From Mesorhizobium sp. B2-1-8 (GTDB lineage: Bacteria; Pseudomonadota; Alphaproteobacteria; Rhizobiales; Rhizobiaceae): 64,000 bases of DNA. Where the stretch lies: positions 5,433,501 through 5,497,500 of the forward strand of contig NZ_CP083952.1 of the NCBI RefSeq assembly GCF_006442545.2. The letters run 5' to 3'. This document shows, in pieces, positions 34,903-43,380 of the stretch. A model generated the notes under the pieces. It saw nothing but the letters and a program-made list of their open reading frames with translations. It searched no databases and was not told where the DNA came from. Both the position numbers and the translations under genes were made by a program. Position 1 is the first letter of the stretch. Every line of letters starts with the position of its first letter.

Positions 34903-35493
34903 TTAACCGGCGGCAGTGCCCCGGAAGGAAACGATCAGCCCTTCCGCCATGCGCACGAACTGCGTGCTGGGGCCCTCGGCACCGACGGTCTGCACGCTGA
35001 CGCGCGCGCCTTCAAACAGCAGCGACAGCGTATCGGCCAGAAGTTCGGCCTGGCCGATGCCGGCATCCCGGCAGAGCCCGACCAGGCGTTCGCGCTGGGC
35101 TTCCTTGAGTTCCTTGATCACGCGCCTTGCCGGATGATCGGGTTCGGTCAGTTCGGCGGCGGCGTTGGCCATGTCGCAGCCGCGGCCGTCGGTGTTGAGC
35201 ATGGCGGCGGCCTTGCGAACCCAGGCGTGAAGCTGGGCGAGTTTGTCGCCCGGATGCTCGGCCTCGAACGTTTCCCACATCGCGCCAGCCTTCAACGCGT
35301 TGGCGCGCAGGCATTCGACGATCAGTTCGTCCTTGGACTCGAAGTGACGATAGAGCGTCATCTTGTTCGTGCCGGCAGCCTCGGTGATGGCGTCGACGCC
35401 GACGCCCTTGATGCCGTGCTTGTGGAACATGTCACGCGCCGTCTCCAGAATCCGATCCCGGGGACGAGAGCGCTCCACGACGCCGTCTGTCAT
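34903..35493 (-). CDS. TetR-family repressor
   Basis: A 196-residue TetR regulator. The helix-turn-helix is at about residues 13-58 (ILETARDMFHKHGIKGVGVD, AITEAAGTNKMTLYRHFESKDEL split at ITEAAGTNKMTLYRHF); the rest is a helical ligand domain. It is divergent from the RND efflux operon, and the shared region carries two matched palindromes, so it very likely represses that operon and is released by pump substrates. Two adjacent ATGs exist; the one at 35493 has the better spacing to GGAG (six bases), the other is at 35496. Confidence 0.9.
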   Translation of the reverse strand: MTDGVVERSRPRDRILETARDMFHKHGIKGVGVDAITEAAGTNKMTLYRHFESKDELIVECLRANALKAGAMWETFEAEHPGDKLAQLHAWVRKAAAMLNTDGRGCDMANAAAELTEPDHPARRVIKELKEAQRERLVGLCRDAGIGQAELLADTLSLLFEGARVSVQTVGAEGPSTQFVRMAEGLIVSFRGTAAG

Positions 35494-35533
35494 CATGATC
35501 TCCTTTCGTTTCCAAAAAACCCTCGGCCACCTC

Positions 35534-35585
35534 TTGACTAGGGTGTTACCGGTCTGTAACTTCCAGAATGTTACTTACTGGTAAC
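35534..35585 (+). promoter_or_regulatory. RND operon promoter overlapped by two TetR operators
   Basis: TTGACT (35534-35539), a 17-base spacer and TAACTT (35557-35562) make a plausible sigma-70 promoter toward the efflux genes. Two sites of the form GTTAC-N6-GTAAC overlap it: GTTACCGGTCTGTAAC (35545-35560) and GTTACTTACTGGTAAC (35570-35585), with centres 25 bases apart. They fit TetR dimers bound in tandem. Confidence 0.65.
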
Positions 35586-35739
35586 ACCTATAACGTCCGT
35601 CGTCAATAACAAGGTCGTGAACTGGTCCTACCAGATCGAGATGGACGAAAAGACTGCCAATCATGCGGCTTCGGCCGGTGAAGAGATGAAAAACGATTCG
35701 CGAGCATGGGCTGCGAATCGACAGACAAGGAGCCGGCCA

Positions 35740-35991
35740 ATGCCACAGCGCCGCGATCTTACCATAGATGAGGCCGTCCGGGATCCGATGATCCGGCTGG
35801 TCATGAAAGCAGACGGGGTAGACCCCCGCGCCTTCGAGAACATGTTGCGCTCGCTCGCCGATGGGCAGCATCGCGAGGTGCCGTTGCTGCGTTCACGGGA
35901 AGGGTCCCGTGAACGGCACGGCCAGTTGTCCAAGGTCGCCAGCGCCTTCGGGCGGGCAAGAGCGGCTGGAGAGGCGTGCGTGTCGTGGTAA
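35740..35991 (+). CDS. Small conserved protein preceding the RND pump
   Basis: An 83-residue protein starting MPQRRDLTIDEAVRDPMIRL and continuing VMKADGVDPRAFENMLRSLA; the rest is basic and probably disordered. Short proteins with this TIDEAxxDPxIRLxxKADGVDP pattern are familiar in rhizobia, but I know of no assigned function. AAGGAG lies seven bases before the ATG at 35740. The frame stays open upstream to 35617, without an equally good start. Its 3' end overlaps the pump gene by 16 bases, so the two are likely translated together. Confidence 0.65.
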   Translation: MPQRRDLTIDEAVRDPMIRLVMKADGVDPRAFENMLRSLADGQHREVPLLRSREGSRERHGQLSKVASAFGRARAAGEACVSW

Positions 35992-38900
35992 ACTTCTTCA
36001 TCCATCGTCCGATCTTCGCCTCGGCCATCGCCATCATCATGGTGCTCGCCGGGACGATTTGTTATTTCCTGCTGCCCGTTTCGCAGTTTCCCGACATCAC
36101 ACCGCCGCAAGTCGTGGTCAGCGCCCACTATCCGGGCGCCAGTGCGCAGGTGGTGGCAGACACGGTGACGACGCCGCTGGAGCAGCAGATCAACGGCGTG
36201 CAAGGCATGACCTACATGTCGTCGACGAGCTCCAATGACGGCTCGTCGACCATCACCATCACCTTCGATGTCGGCTATTCGCTCAGCACCGCCGCCGTCG
36301 ACGTGCAGAACCGCGTCTCGCAGGCGGCCTCGTCGCTGCCGGCGATCGTCAACCAGGGCGGCGTGACGATCAAGAAGCAGAACCCGAATTTCGTCCTGAT
36401 CGTCAACCTGACCTCGCCCGACCATTCCGTCGATCCGGTGGCGCTCTCCAACCTTGCCTATCTGCAGGTGGTGGATCCGCTGAAGCGGCTGCCCGGTGTC
36501 GGCGACGTGCAGATCTTCGGCGAACGGCGCTATTCGATGCGTGTCTGGCTCGACCCGGACAAGCTCGCCAATCTCGGCATCACCGCCGTCGACGTCCAGA
36601 ACGCCATCGCCGAACAAAACGTCCAGGTGGCGGCCGGCAAGATCGGCCAATCGCCGGCGCCCGCCGGCACCGCCTTCGAGATGCAGGTCAACGCCGTCGG
36701 CCGGTTGAGCGACCCCAAGGAATTCGGCGACATCGTCGTGCGTGCCAACACCGATACGGGTTCGCTGGTGCGGCTGCGCGACGTTGCTCGTATCGAGCTC
36801 GGCGCCCTGCAATATTCGTCGTCGGCCTTCTTCGGCAAGGACCCGACCGTGGTGCTCGCCGTCTATCAGATGCCCGGTTCCAACGCGCTCGATCTGCAGC
36901 AGCGCGTCAAGGACAAGATGCAGGAACTGTCGGCCCGTTTCCCCAAGGGCGTCGACTATGCGATGCACTACGACACGACGCGCTTCGTCTCGGCCTCGAT
37001 GCATGACGTGCTGATCACGCTCGGCGAAGCCCTGGTGCTCGTCGTGGCGGTGGTGTTCATCTTCCTGCAGAGCTGGCGCACGACCATCATTCCGACCATC
37101 GCCATTCCGGTGTCGCTGGTGGCGACACTTGTCATCATGGAGATGATGGGTTTCTCGCTCAACATGCTCTCGCTGCTCGGCATGGTGCTGGCCATCGGCC
37201 TTGTCGTCGACGACGCCATCGTCGTGGTCGAGAATGTCGAGCGACAGCTCGAGGCCGGACTGAAACCACTGGCGGCGACAAAAGCCGCCATGGCCGAGGT
37301 GACAGGCCCCATCATTGCGACCACGGCGGTGCTGATGGCCGTGTTCGTGCCGGTTGCATTCATTCCCGGCGTCTCCGGCAAGCTCTATAACCAGTTCGCA
37401 CTGACGGTGGCGATCTCCGTCGGCATTTCGGCCTTCAACTCGCTGACGCTCAGCCCGGCGCTCAGTGCGGCCTTCCTGCGCCATCGCGGCGAGACGCAAT
37501 TCTTCCTGTTCCGTTGGTTCAACACAGGCTTCGACAGACTGTCGCATGCCTACGCCCACGGAGTGCGTATCCTTATCCGGCTGCGCTGGATCATGCTTGG
37601 CCTATTCGCTGCCGGCCTCGTCGCCACCTACTTCGTCTGGCAGAAGCTGCCCTCGACCTTCCTCCCGGTCGAGGACCAGGGCTATTTCTTCGTCGTCATC
37701 CAGCTGCCGGACGGCGCTTCGCTGGAGCGCACCGACGCGGTGGCCCAGAAGGCGCGCGACATCCTGCAGGCGACGCCCGGCGTCGACATCGTCGGTTCGA
37801 TCAGCGGCCTGAACTTCCTGACCAGCGCGGCACAGTCGAACTCGGCGGTCGAGTTCGCCATCCTCAAGCCGTGGGAGGAGCGTGGCCCCGACCAGAGTGC
37901 CTCCAAGCTCGTCGCCGACGTGCGCGGCAAGCTGATGCAGATTCCGGAGGCCTTCGCGCTCTCGTTCGATCCGCCCTCCATCCCTGGCATAGGCACCACG
38001 GGCGGCTTCGAATTCGTCGTCGAGGACCTCACCGGCCGCGGCAGCACGGCCCTCAACGATGCCACGCAAGCGGTGATCGCCGAGGCGCGAAAGCAGCCGG
38101 AAATCAATCCGCAGCAGCTGTTCTCGCCTTTCTCGACCTCGACGCCGCAGTTCAACTACGATCTCGACCGCGCCAAGGCGAAGCTGCTCGGCCTCAACCT
38201 GCCCGACGTCTTCAACACGCTGCAGATCTATCTCGGCTCGCTCTACGTGAACGACTTCAACCTGTTCGGCCGCACCTTCCGGGTGACCATCCAGGCCGAC
38301 AAGGATTCACGTGCGGGTGCGGCTGATATTTCACGGCTTTATGTGCGCAATGCTTCCGGTGGCATGGTGCCGCTCAGCACGCTGGGCAAGCTGGTGCCGT
38401 TCGTCGGCCCGGAAACCGTGCCGCATTACAACAACAACGCCTCGGCCACCATCAATGGCGGCGCTGCTCCCGGTTATTCGTCGGGCCAGGCAGTCGCCGC
38501 CATGGAACGGGCCGCGGCGACAGCACTGCCCAGGGATTTCGGCTTCGAATGGACCGGCATCACCTTCCAGGAGCTCAAGGCAGGATCGATCGCGTCGGTG
38601 GTCTTTGCGCTGGCCATCGTCTTCGTCTTCCTGATCCTGGCAGCACAGTACGAGAGCTGGGCGATGCCGTTCATGGTGCTGCTGGCGGTGCCGCTCGCCC
38701 TGTTCGGCGCGTTCGCCGCACTTTGGGCGCGCGGCATGCAGATCGACGTCTATTCGCAGATCGGCTTCGTCATGCTGATCGGCCTGGCGGCCAAGAACGC
38801 GATCCTGATCGTCGAGTTCGCAAGACGGCGGCGCGAGGAAGGCCTCAGCATCATCGAGGCGTCGATGGAGGCCGCGCGGCTGAGACTACGGCCGATCCTG

Positions 38901-39161
38901 ATGACCGCGTTTGCCTTCATCCTCGGCGTGGTGCCACTGATGATCGCCACCGGCGCGGGTGCCGCAAGCCGTCAATCGATCGGCACCACCGTGTTCGGCG
39001 GCATGGTCGCGGCGACCATCCTGTCGCTGGTGTTCGTGCCGGTCTTCTACGCGGTCATCGAGCAGCTGCGCGAACGGCGCGGCGGCGACGAGCCCGCCTC
39101 TCAACACACTGAACCAACGGCCAAACCCGCCTTCCCTCCCCTGGCGGAAGCGGCTGAATAA
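35976..39161 (+). CDS. RND efflux pump, inner-membrane transporter (HAE1 type)
   Basis: A 1061-residue resistance-nodulation-division transporter, the proton-driven drug exporter of a tripartite pump. It starts MRVVVNFFIHRPIFASAIAI, the usual first helix, has the paired Asp of helix 4 (GLVVDDAIVVVENVER, about residue 410) and the Lys of helix 10 (GLAAKNAILIVEF, about residue 940), and two large periplasmic loops. The start is GTG at 35976 with GGAGAGG upstream. The membrane fusion gene follows after 15 bases. No outer-membrane channel gene is nearby, so a TolC-like partner must come from elsewhere. Confidence 0.95.
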   Translation: MRVVVNFFIHRPIFASAIAIIMVLAGTICYFLLPVSQFPDITPPQVVVSAHYPGASAQVVADTVTTPLEQQINGVQGMTYMSSTSSNDGSSTITITFDVGYSLSTAAVDVQNRVSQAASSLPAIVNQGGVTIKKQNPNFVLIVNLTSPDHSVDPVALSNLAYLQVVDPLKRLPGVGDVQIFGERRYSMRVWLDPDKLANLGITAVDVQNAIAEQNVQVAAGKIGQSPAPAGTAFEMQVNAVGRLSDPKEFGDIVVRANTDTGSLVRLRDVARIELGALQYSSSAFFGKDPTVVLAVYQMPGSNALDLQQRVKDKMQELSARFPKGVDYAMHYDTTRFVSASMHDVLITLGEALVLVVAVVFIFLQSWRTTIIPTIAIPVSLVATLVIMEMMGFSLNMLSLLGMVLAIGLVVDDAIVVVENVERQLEAGLKPLAATKAAMAEVTGPIIATTAVLMAVFVPVAFIPGVSGKLYNQFALTVAISVGISAFNSLTLSPALSAAFLRHRGETQFFLFRWFNTGFDRLSHAYAHGVRILIRLRWIMLGLFAAGLVATYFVWQKLPSTFLPVEDQGYFFVVIQLPDGASLERTDAVAQKARDILQATPGVDIVGSISGLNFLTSAAQSNSAVEFAILKPWEERGPDQSASKLVADVRGKLMQIPEAFALSFDPPSIPGIGTTGGFEFVVEDLTGRGSTALNDATQAVIAEARKQPEINPQQLFSPFSTSTPQFNYDLDRAKAKLLGLNLPDVFNTLQIYLGSLYVNDFNLFGRTFRVTIQADKDSRAGAADISRLYVRNASGGMVPLSTLGKLVPFVGPETVPHYNNNASATINGGAAPGYSSGQAVAAMERAAATALPRDFGFEWTGITFQELKAGSIASVVFALAIVFVFLILAAQYESWAMPFMVLLAVPLALFGAFAALWARGMQIDVYSQIGFVMLIGLAAKNAILIVEFARRRREEGLSIIEASMEAARLRLRPILMTAFAFILGVVPLMIATGAGAASRQSIGTTVFGGMVAATILSLVFVPVFYAVIEQLRERRGGDEPASQHTEPTAKPAFPPLAEAAE

Positions 39162-39176
39162 GATTGGAGACTCACT

Positions 39177-40328
39177 ATGCGTAAATGGAAAATCGCGTTG
39201 GGAACGGCAGTCGCGCTGGGTGCGATCTCGGTGGCCAGCGTCCACCTGCTGGACATGGGCAATCTCAGCCTGAATGCCGGCACGGCCGGGGCGGCGCCCG
39301 CTCCAGCGGCGTTCGTCATGCCGGTGCCGGTGGCGAGCGTGGTCAAGAAGACGATCCCGATCTATCTCGACTATGCCGCGCGGACCGAGCCGATCCGCAG
39401 CATCACGCTGCAGGCGCGCGTCCCCGGCTACCTGCAGGAACAGACGGCGCAAGACGGCGCCGACGTGCGGCAGGGCGACCTGCTCTACAAGATCTCGCCT
39501 GACGATTTCCAGGCCGCGCTCGACCAGGCGAAGGCACAGGTTCAGCGCGATACGGCGACGCTCGATTATGCGCGTTCCAATCTCGGCCGCGGTACCGAGC
39601 TCGCCAAGAGCGGTTACCTGGACAAGGACAGCTTCGACCAGCGCACCAGCACCTTGCGCGAGGCGCAGGCGTCGCTGGCGCTCAACCAGGCTGCCGAGCG
39701 CACGGCCGAGCTCAATCTGAGCTACGCTGAAATCCACGCGCCGTTCCCCGGACGCCTGGGCCGCAACCAGGCTTCCGCGGGAACGCTGGTCAGCGTAGCC
39801 GGCACCGTGCTCAACACGCTGGTCCAGCTCGATCCGATCTACGTCACCTTCAATCCGAGCGAGACGGATCTGGCGCAGATCGAGGAAGCGCGCGCTGCCG
39901 GCCCGATCGAGGTCGAGGTCCTGCTTCCGGGTGAGACCGAAGCCCACCAGAAGGGCGAGCTCACCTTTATCGACAACACGATCGATCACTCGACCGGCAC
40001 GATCACCGCACGCGCCACCATCGGCAACGCCAAGTTCACGCTCTTGCCTGGCCAGTATGTTCGCGTGCGGCTGCACGTCAAACAACAGCCCGATGCGCTG
40101 ATGGTGCCGCAGGTCGCACTGGGATCAAGCCAGCTCGGCAAATATCTCTACGTTGTCGGCAAGGGCAATACGGTCGACCAGCGGCTGGTTTCGCTGGGGC
40201 CGACCAGCGGCGACATGGTCGCCATCCTTAGCGGCGTCGCCGAAGGCGACCAAGTGATCACAGGCAATCTGCAGAAGATCGGCCCCGGAATGCCGATTTC
40301 GCCTCTCCCACAGAAACCGGCTACCTGA
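39177..40328 (+). CDS. RND efflux periplasmic adaptor (membrane fusion protein)
   Basis: A 383-residue adaptor linking the RND pump to an outer-membrane channel. An N-terminal membrane anchor or uncleaved signal (residues 7-25) lacks a lipobox cysteine. Then come the lipoyl half (SITLQARVPGYLQEQTAQDG), a helical hairpin (about residues 115-175), the second lipoyl half (YAEIHAPFPGRLGRNQASAG split at IHAPFPGRLG) and beta-barrel domains. It lies downstream of the pump gene, the reverse of the common adaptor-first order. Confidence 0.93.
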   Translation: MRKWKIALGTAVALGAISVASVHLLDMGNLSLNAGTAGAAPAPAAFVMPVPVASVVKKTIPIYLDYAARTEPIRSITLQARVPGYLQEQTAQDGADVRQGDLLYKISPDDFQAALDQAKAQVQRDTATLDYARSNLGRGTELAKSGYLDKDSFDQRTSTLREAQASLALNQAAERTAELNLSYAEIHAPFPGRLGRNQASAGTLVSVAGTVLNTLVQLDPIYVTFNPSETDLAQIEEARAAGPIEVEVLLPGETEAHQKGELTFIDNTIDHSTGTITARATIGNAKFTLLPGQYVRVRLHVKQQPDALMVPQVALGSSQLGKYLYVVGKGNTVDQRLVSLGPTSGDMVAILSGVAEGDQVITGNLQKIGPGMPISPLPQKPAT

Positions 40329-40353
40329 CTCCCCCGCAGGCCCGGTTTCCGCG

Positions 40354-40393
40354 CGGCGCCCTCGACCTTTTCTCAGGCCGAGGGCGCCGTTTT
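40354..40393 (+). terminator. Rho-independent terminator of the efflux operon
   Basis: CGGCGCCCTCG (40354-40364) pairs perfectly with CGAGGGCGCCG (40379-40389), 14-base loop, followed by TTTT, 26 bases after the adaptor stop. Confidence 0.8.
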
Positions 40394-40470
40394 CACGAGC
40401 AAGCCCCGGAGCGGCGACGTCTGCGCGGCCGGCCGTCGGAAACTGAGAAATCAGACCACGACCTCTTGTT

Positions 40471-40486
40471 AGATTGTCGACAATCT
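40471..40486. promoter_or_regulatory. Candidate GntR (FCD) operator
   Basis: AGATTGTCGACAATCT is a perfect 16-base palindrome 38 bases before the GntR ATG; its TTGTCGACAA core matches the usual FadR-subfamily pattern. Autoregulation is inferred. Confidence 0.6.
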
Positions 40487-40523
40487 GATTGTCTTGCCAT
40501 CTGTTCTCGCTGGAGTGGGCCGG

Positions 40524-41213
40524 ATGGTGAAGACGGAGTTCGGTCCGATTGCCGACACGACACGCCGTGCCGAAATCGTGGCACTGCTGCGGCGCGCGAT
40601 CCTGACCGGTCAGCTTGAGCCCGGCCAGAAGCTCAACGAGCTCAGGATTTCCGAACAGATGCGGGTCAGCCGCGCGCCGCTGCGCGAAGCGATGCGCGAG
40701 CTGGCGCAGGAAGGCATCCTGACGAGCGTCCCCTATGCTGGCACCTTCGTCATCAATGTCACCGCCAAGGACATCGACGACGCCTATTCGCTCAACAAGG
40801 TGCTGGACGAGTTCGCCATCGAGCGGATGTGGAAGCAGCGCGACCAGCGTTTCTTCGACGAACTCGACCGGCGCCACGAGGCGGTGAAGCAGGCGACGCG
40901 CGACCGCGACACCACAAGGCAGATCGAAACCGCGCTGCAACTGCATGGTCTGATCCATGAATGGGCCGACAATTCGGTGCTCCTGGAAACCTGGCAAAGG
41001 CTGGCGAGCCGGCTGCAGATGTATTTCGCCCTGCATCAGCGCGCCCGCAACGAGCCGGTGCCTGCAGAGGACCTGCACGAGACCTATGTGGCGCTGCTCA
41101 AGGGCTCGGACATTCGCGCCGCCCAGCGCCATGCGCGCGAGCATATCGACCTCGATTTCGAAGAGCTTCTCGCCTATGCGCGCAGCCTTGAAAAGCGCGC
41201 GTCGAAGAACTGA
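40524..41213 (+). CDS. GntR-family regulator (FCD domain)
   Basis: A 229-residue regulator: winged helix-turn-helix at about residues 10-78 (GQKLNELRISEQMRVSRAPL, REAMRELAQEGIL) and an all-helical FCD domain. The ATG at 40524 has GGAG nine bases upstream and is preceded by a 16-base palindrome. The enolase-superfamily gene starts 26 bases after its stop and is probably co-transcribed and regulated by it. Confidence 0.9.
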   Translation: MVKTEFGPIADTTRRAEIVALLRRAILTGQLEPGQKLNELRISEQMRVSRAPLREAMRELAQEGILTSVPYAGTFVINVTAKDIDDAYSLNKVLDEFAIERMWKQRDQRFFDELDRRHEAVKQATRDRDTTRQIETALQLHGLIHEWADNSVLLETWQRLASRLQMYFALHQRARNEPVPAEDLHETYVALLKGSDIRAAQRHAREHIDLDFEELLAYARSLEKRASKN

Positions 41214-41239
41214 CACCCCTGCGGACAACGGACAGCAAA

Positions 41240-42346
41240 GTGAAGATCGAAACCATCAAAGCCTATCGCGTCGTGCAGCCCTTCGTGGACGGCCCCTACC
41301 GCATGTCCAAGGGGCGGGTCGCCGACTGCTTCGACGCGGTGATCGTCGCCATCACCTCGGACAGCGGCGTGACCGGTTGGGGCGAGATGGCGCCGCTCGG
41401 CAATTTCTACTCGGCCGCGTTCCCGGCCGGCACGCGTGCCGGCGTGCCGGAAATCGCGCCGCATCTCATCGGCCAGGACCCGCGTGGACTTGCCGGCATC
41501 GGCAGGCTGATGGACACCGTGTTCAAGGGCCACCCCTACATCAAGTCCGCGCTGGACATGGCGTGCTGGGATCTCGCCGCCCGCGCGGCCGGCGTGCCGC
41601 TGGTGACGCTGCTCGGCGGCAAGGAAAGCGACACGGCCGAACTCTATAAGGTCGTCACCCATGGCACGGTCGATCAAATGGCCGCACTTGCCGGGCGCAT
41701 CGTCAAGGACGGCTTTCACCGGCTGCAGGTCAAGGTCGGCGGCAATGTCAATGACGATATCGAACGCGTCACCGCGGTCGCCGCCTCGGTGCCGAAAGGC
41801 ACTGTCATTTTCTGCGACGCCAATGCCGGCTGGACGCCGTACCAGGCGCGCCGGTTCGCCGATGCGACGCGGGCGATCGACTATACGTTCGAGCAGCCCT
41901 GCACGACGATCGACGAGAACATGTCGGTGCGCCGCATGCTCGACAAGCCGATGGTGCTCGACGAATCCGTCACCTCGCTTGAGGCGATGCTGGAAATCCA
42001 CCGCAGGGGCGCGGCCGACGGGCTGACGCTGAAGATCTCGCGGCTGGGCGGCGTGACGCAGACGCGGCTGATCCGCGACGTCGCCGTCGATCTCGGCTTC
42101 ATGATCACGGTGGAAGACACCGGCGGCGCCGAGATCGACACATCAGCCATGGCGCATCTGTCGCTGTCGACGCCAGAGGAGCGCCGGCTGCACGCCATCG
42201 CCTTCCATGAATGGGTCACGGTGCGCACCGCGTCGAATGCGCCGCCGGTCACCGGCAGCCGCATGGGCATTCCAGACGGCCCGGGCCTCGGCATCGATGT
42301 GGATCCCGGCCTGCTGGGCAAGCCCTTCTTCGAGATCGGCCGCTGA
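41240..42346 (+). CDS. Enolase-superfamily enzyme (MR/MLE type)
   Basis: A 368-residue MR/MLE-type enzyme. Ligand and catalytic candidates are VKVGG on strand 2 (Lys, with the first Lys of the usual K-x-K replaced by Gln in LQVKVGG), Asp in IFCDANAGW, Glu in TFEQPC, Asp/Glu in MVLDESV and Lys in LTLKISRLGG. The N-terminal DGPYRMSKGRV recalls enzymes acting on hydroxyproline or its betaine (hydroxyproline-betaine epimerase, cis-3-hydroxyproline dehydratase). That is a suggestion only, though the neighbouring betaine-type transporter makes it attractive. GTG start at 41240. Confidence 0.82.
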   Translation: MKIETIKAYRVVQPFVDGPYRMSKGRVADCFDAVIVAITSDSGVTGWGEMAPLGNFYSAAFPAGTRAGVPEIAPHLIGQDPRGLAGIGRLMDTVFKGHPYIKSALDMACWDLAARAAGVPLVTLLGGKESDTAELYKVVTHGTVDQMAALAGRIVKDGFHRLQVKVGGNVNDDIERVTAVAASVPKGTVIFCDANAGWTPYQARRFADATRAIDYTFEQPCTTIDENMSVRRMLDKPMVLDESVTSLEAMLEIHRRGAADGLTLKISRLGGVTQTRLIRDVAVDLGFMITVEDTGGAEIDTSAMAHLSLSTPEERRLHAIAFHEWVTVRTASNAPPVTGSRMGIPDGPGLGIDVDPGLLGKPFFEIGR

Positions 42347-42375
42347 CGATCCGCAGCACCAAGGCAACGCCGCCG

Positions 42376-42510
42376 ACGCCGGCCGCCGCCGCCATCATCA
42401 ATGATGTTCTCGCCCAACGGCTGGTCGGCCGCGACGCCTTCGACATTGCCGGCGCCGAACATATGTGCCTGCCCTTCTGGACCGGCGTGCAGTCGATCAA
42501 TGACCGCACC
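42376..42510 (+). pseudogene. Possible remnant of another enolase-superfamily gene
   Basis: The 269-base gap between two genes contains a stretch coding for IINDVLAQRLVGRDAFDIAG and AEHMCLPFWTGVQSINDRT, resembling the N-terminal domain of MR/MLE-type enzymes (typical xxxLxPxLxGRDPxDIEAxW). No start, no metal-binding barrel and no continuation were found, so it would be a decayed fragment. Chance similarity cannot be excluded. Confidence 0.3.
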
Positions 42511-42615
42511 CGCTCAAGGCCTGGTCCGGTGACCGGCGCCCAAAGGCTTGCGACTTCTGAGATTGATCAAAGTACGGCAACGCGCATAACCTCTCTCAAC
42601 AAGGGAGGGCTACCA

Positions 42616-43380
42616 ATGGATCTTTTCAAACTGGAAGGCGATGTCGCGCTGGTCACCGGTGCCGGCAGCGGCATTGGCCAGGCAATCGCGATCGGGCTGG
42701 CCGAGGCAGGCGCCGATGTCGCCTGTTTCGGCTATACGTCGAAGGGCGGGTTGGACGAAACCGCTCACCGGATCACGGCACTCGGCCGCCGGGCGCTGGT
42801 GCTGACCGGCACCGTGACCTCGGATAGCGATCTCGCGGCGGCCATCGATCGCGTAGAAGCCGAACTCGGTGCGTTGACGGTCGGCGTCAACAATGCCGGC
42901 ATTGCCGGCTCGGAACCAGCCGAGACACTGCCGCTGGAAAAGTGGCGAAAAGTGCACGAGGTCAACGTCGCGGGCGTATTCCTGTCCTGCCAGGCCGAAG
43001 CGCGCAAGATGCTGGCGCGGGGCAAGGGCTCGATCATCAACATCGCCTCGATGTCGGGCACCATCGTCAATCGCGGGTTGACGCAGGCGCACTACAATTC
43101 CTCGAAGGCCGCCGTCATCCATATGTCGAAGAGCCTCGCCATGGAGTGGGCCGATCGCGGGCTGCGCGTCAATGTCGTCAGCCCGGGCTACACGCTGACG
43201 CCGATGAACAAGCGCCCCGAGGTGGCCGAAGAGGTTAAGATCTTCAAACGCGACACGCCGATGGGACGCATGGCGGCGCCCGAGGAAATGGTCGGGCCGA
43301 CAGTGTTCCTGGCCAGCCGCGCGTCGAGCTTCGTCACCGGCCTCGACCTGATCGTCGATGGCGGCTACGTCTGCTGGTAA
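42616..43380 (+). CDS. SDR-family dehydrogenase
   Basis: A 254-residue short-chain dehydrogenase: cofactor loop TGAGSGIGQAIA (about residues 12-23), NNAG near residue 92, catalytic Ser in IASMSGT and Tyr-x3-Lys in HYNSSKAAV, and the C-terminal TGLDLIVDGGYVCW typical of polyol/sugar dehydrogenases. GGAGGG lies ahead of the ATG at 42616. Likely in the same operon as the GntR and enolase-superfamily genes, oxidising a product or related alcohol. Confidence 0.88.
   Translation: MDLFKLEGDVALVTGAGSGIGQAIAIGLAEAGADVACFGYTSKGGLDETAHRITALGRRALVLTGTVTSDSDLAAAIDRVEAELGALTVGVNNAGIAGSEPAETLPLEKWRKVHEVNVAGVFLSCQAEARKMLARGKGSIINIASMSGTIVNRGLTQAHYNSSKAAVIHMSKSLAMEWADRGLRVNVVSPGYTLTPMNKRPEVAEEVKIFKRDTPMGRMAAPEEMVGPTVFLASRASSFVTGLDLIVDGGYVCW

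Noticed and set aside
35661..37559. A 632-codon minus-strand open frame opposite the RND pump
   Set aside because: Antisense to a clear RND transporter; composition is low in hydrophobic residues and rich in His, Arg and Asp, with no family pattern.
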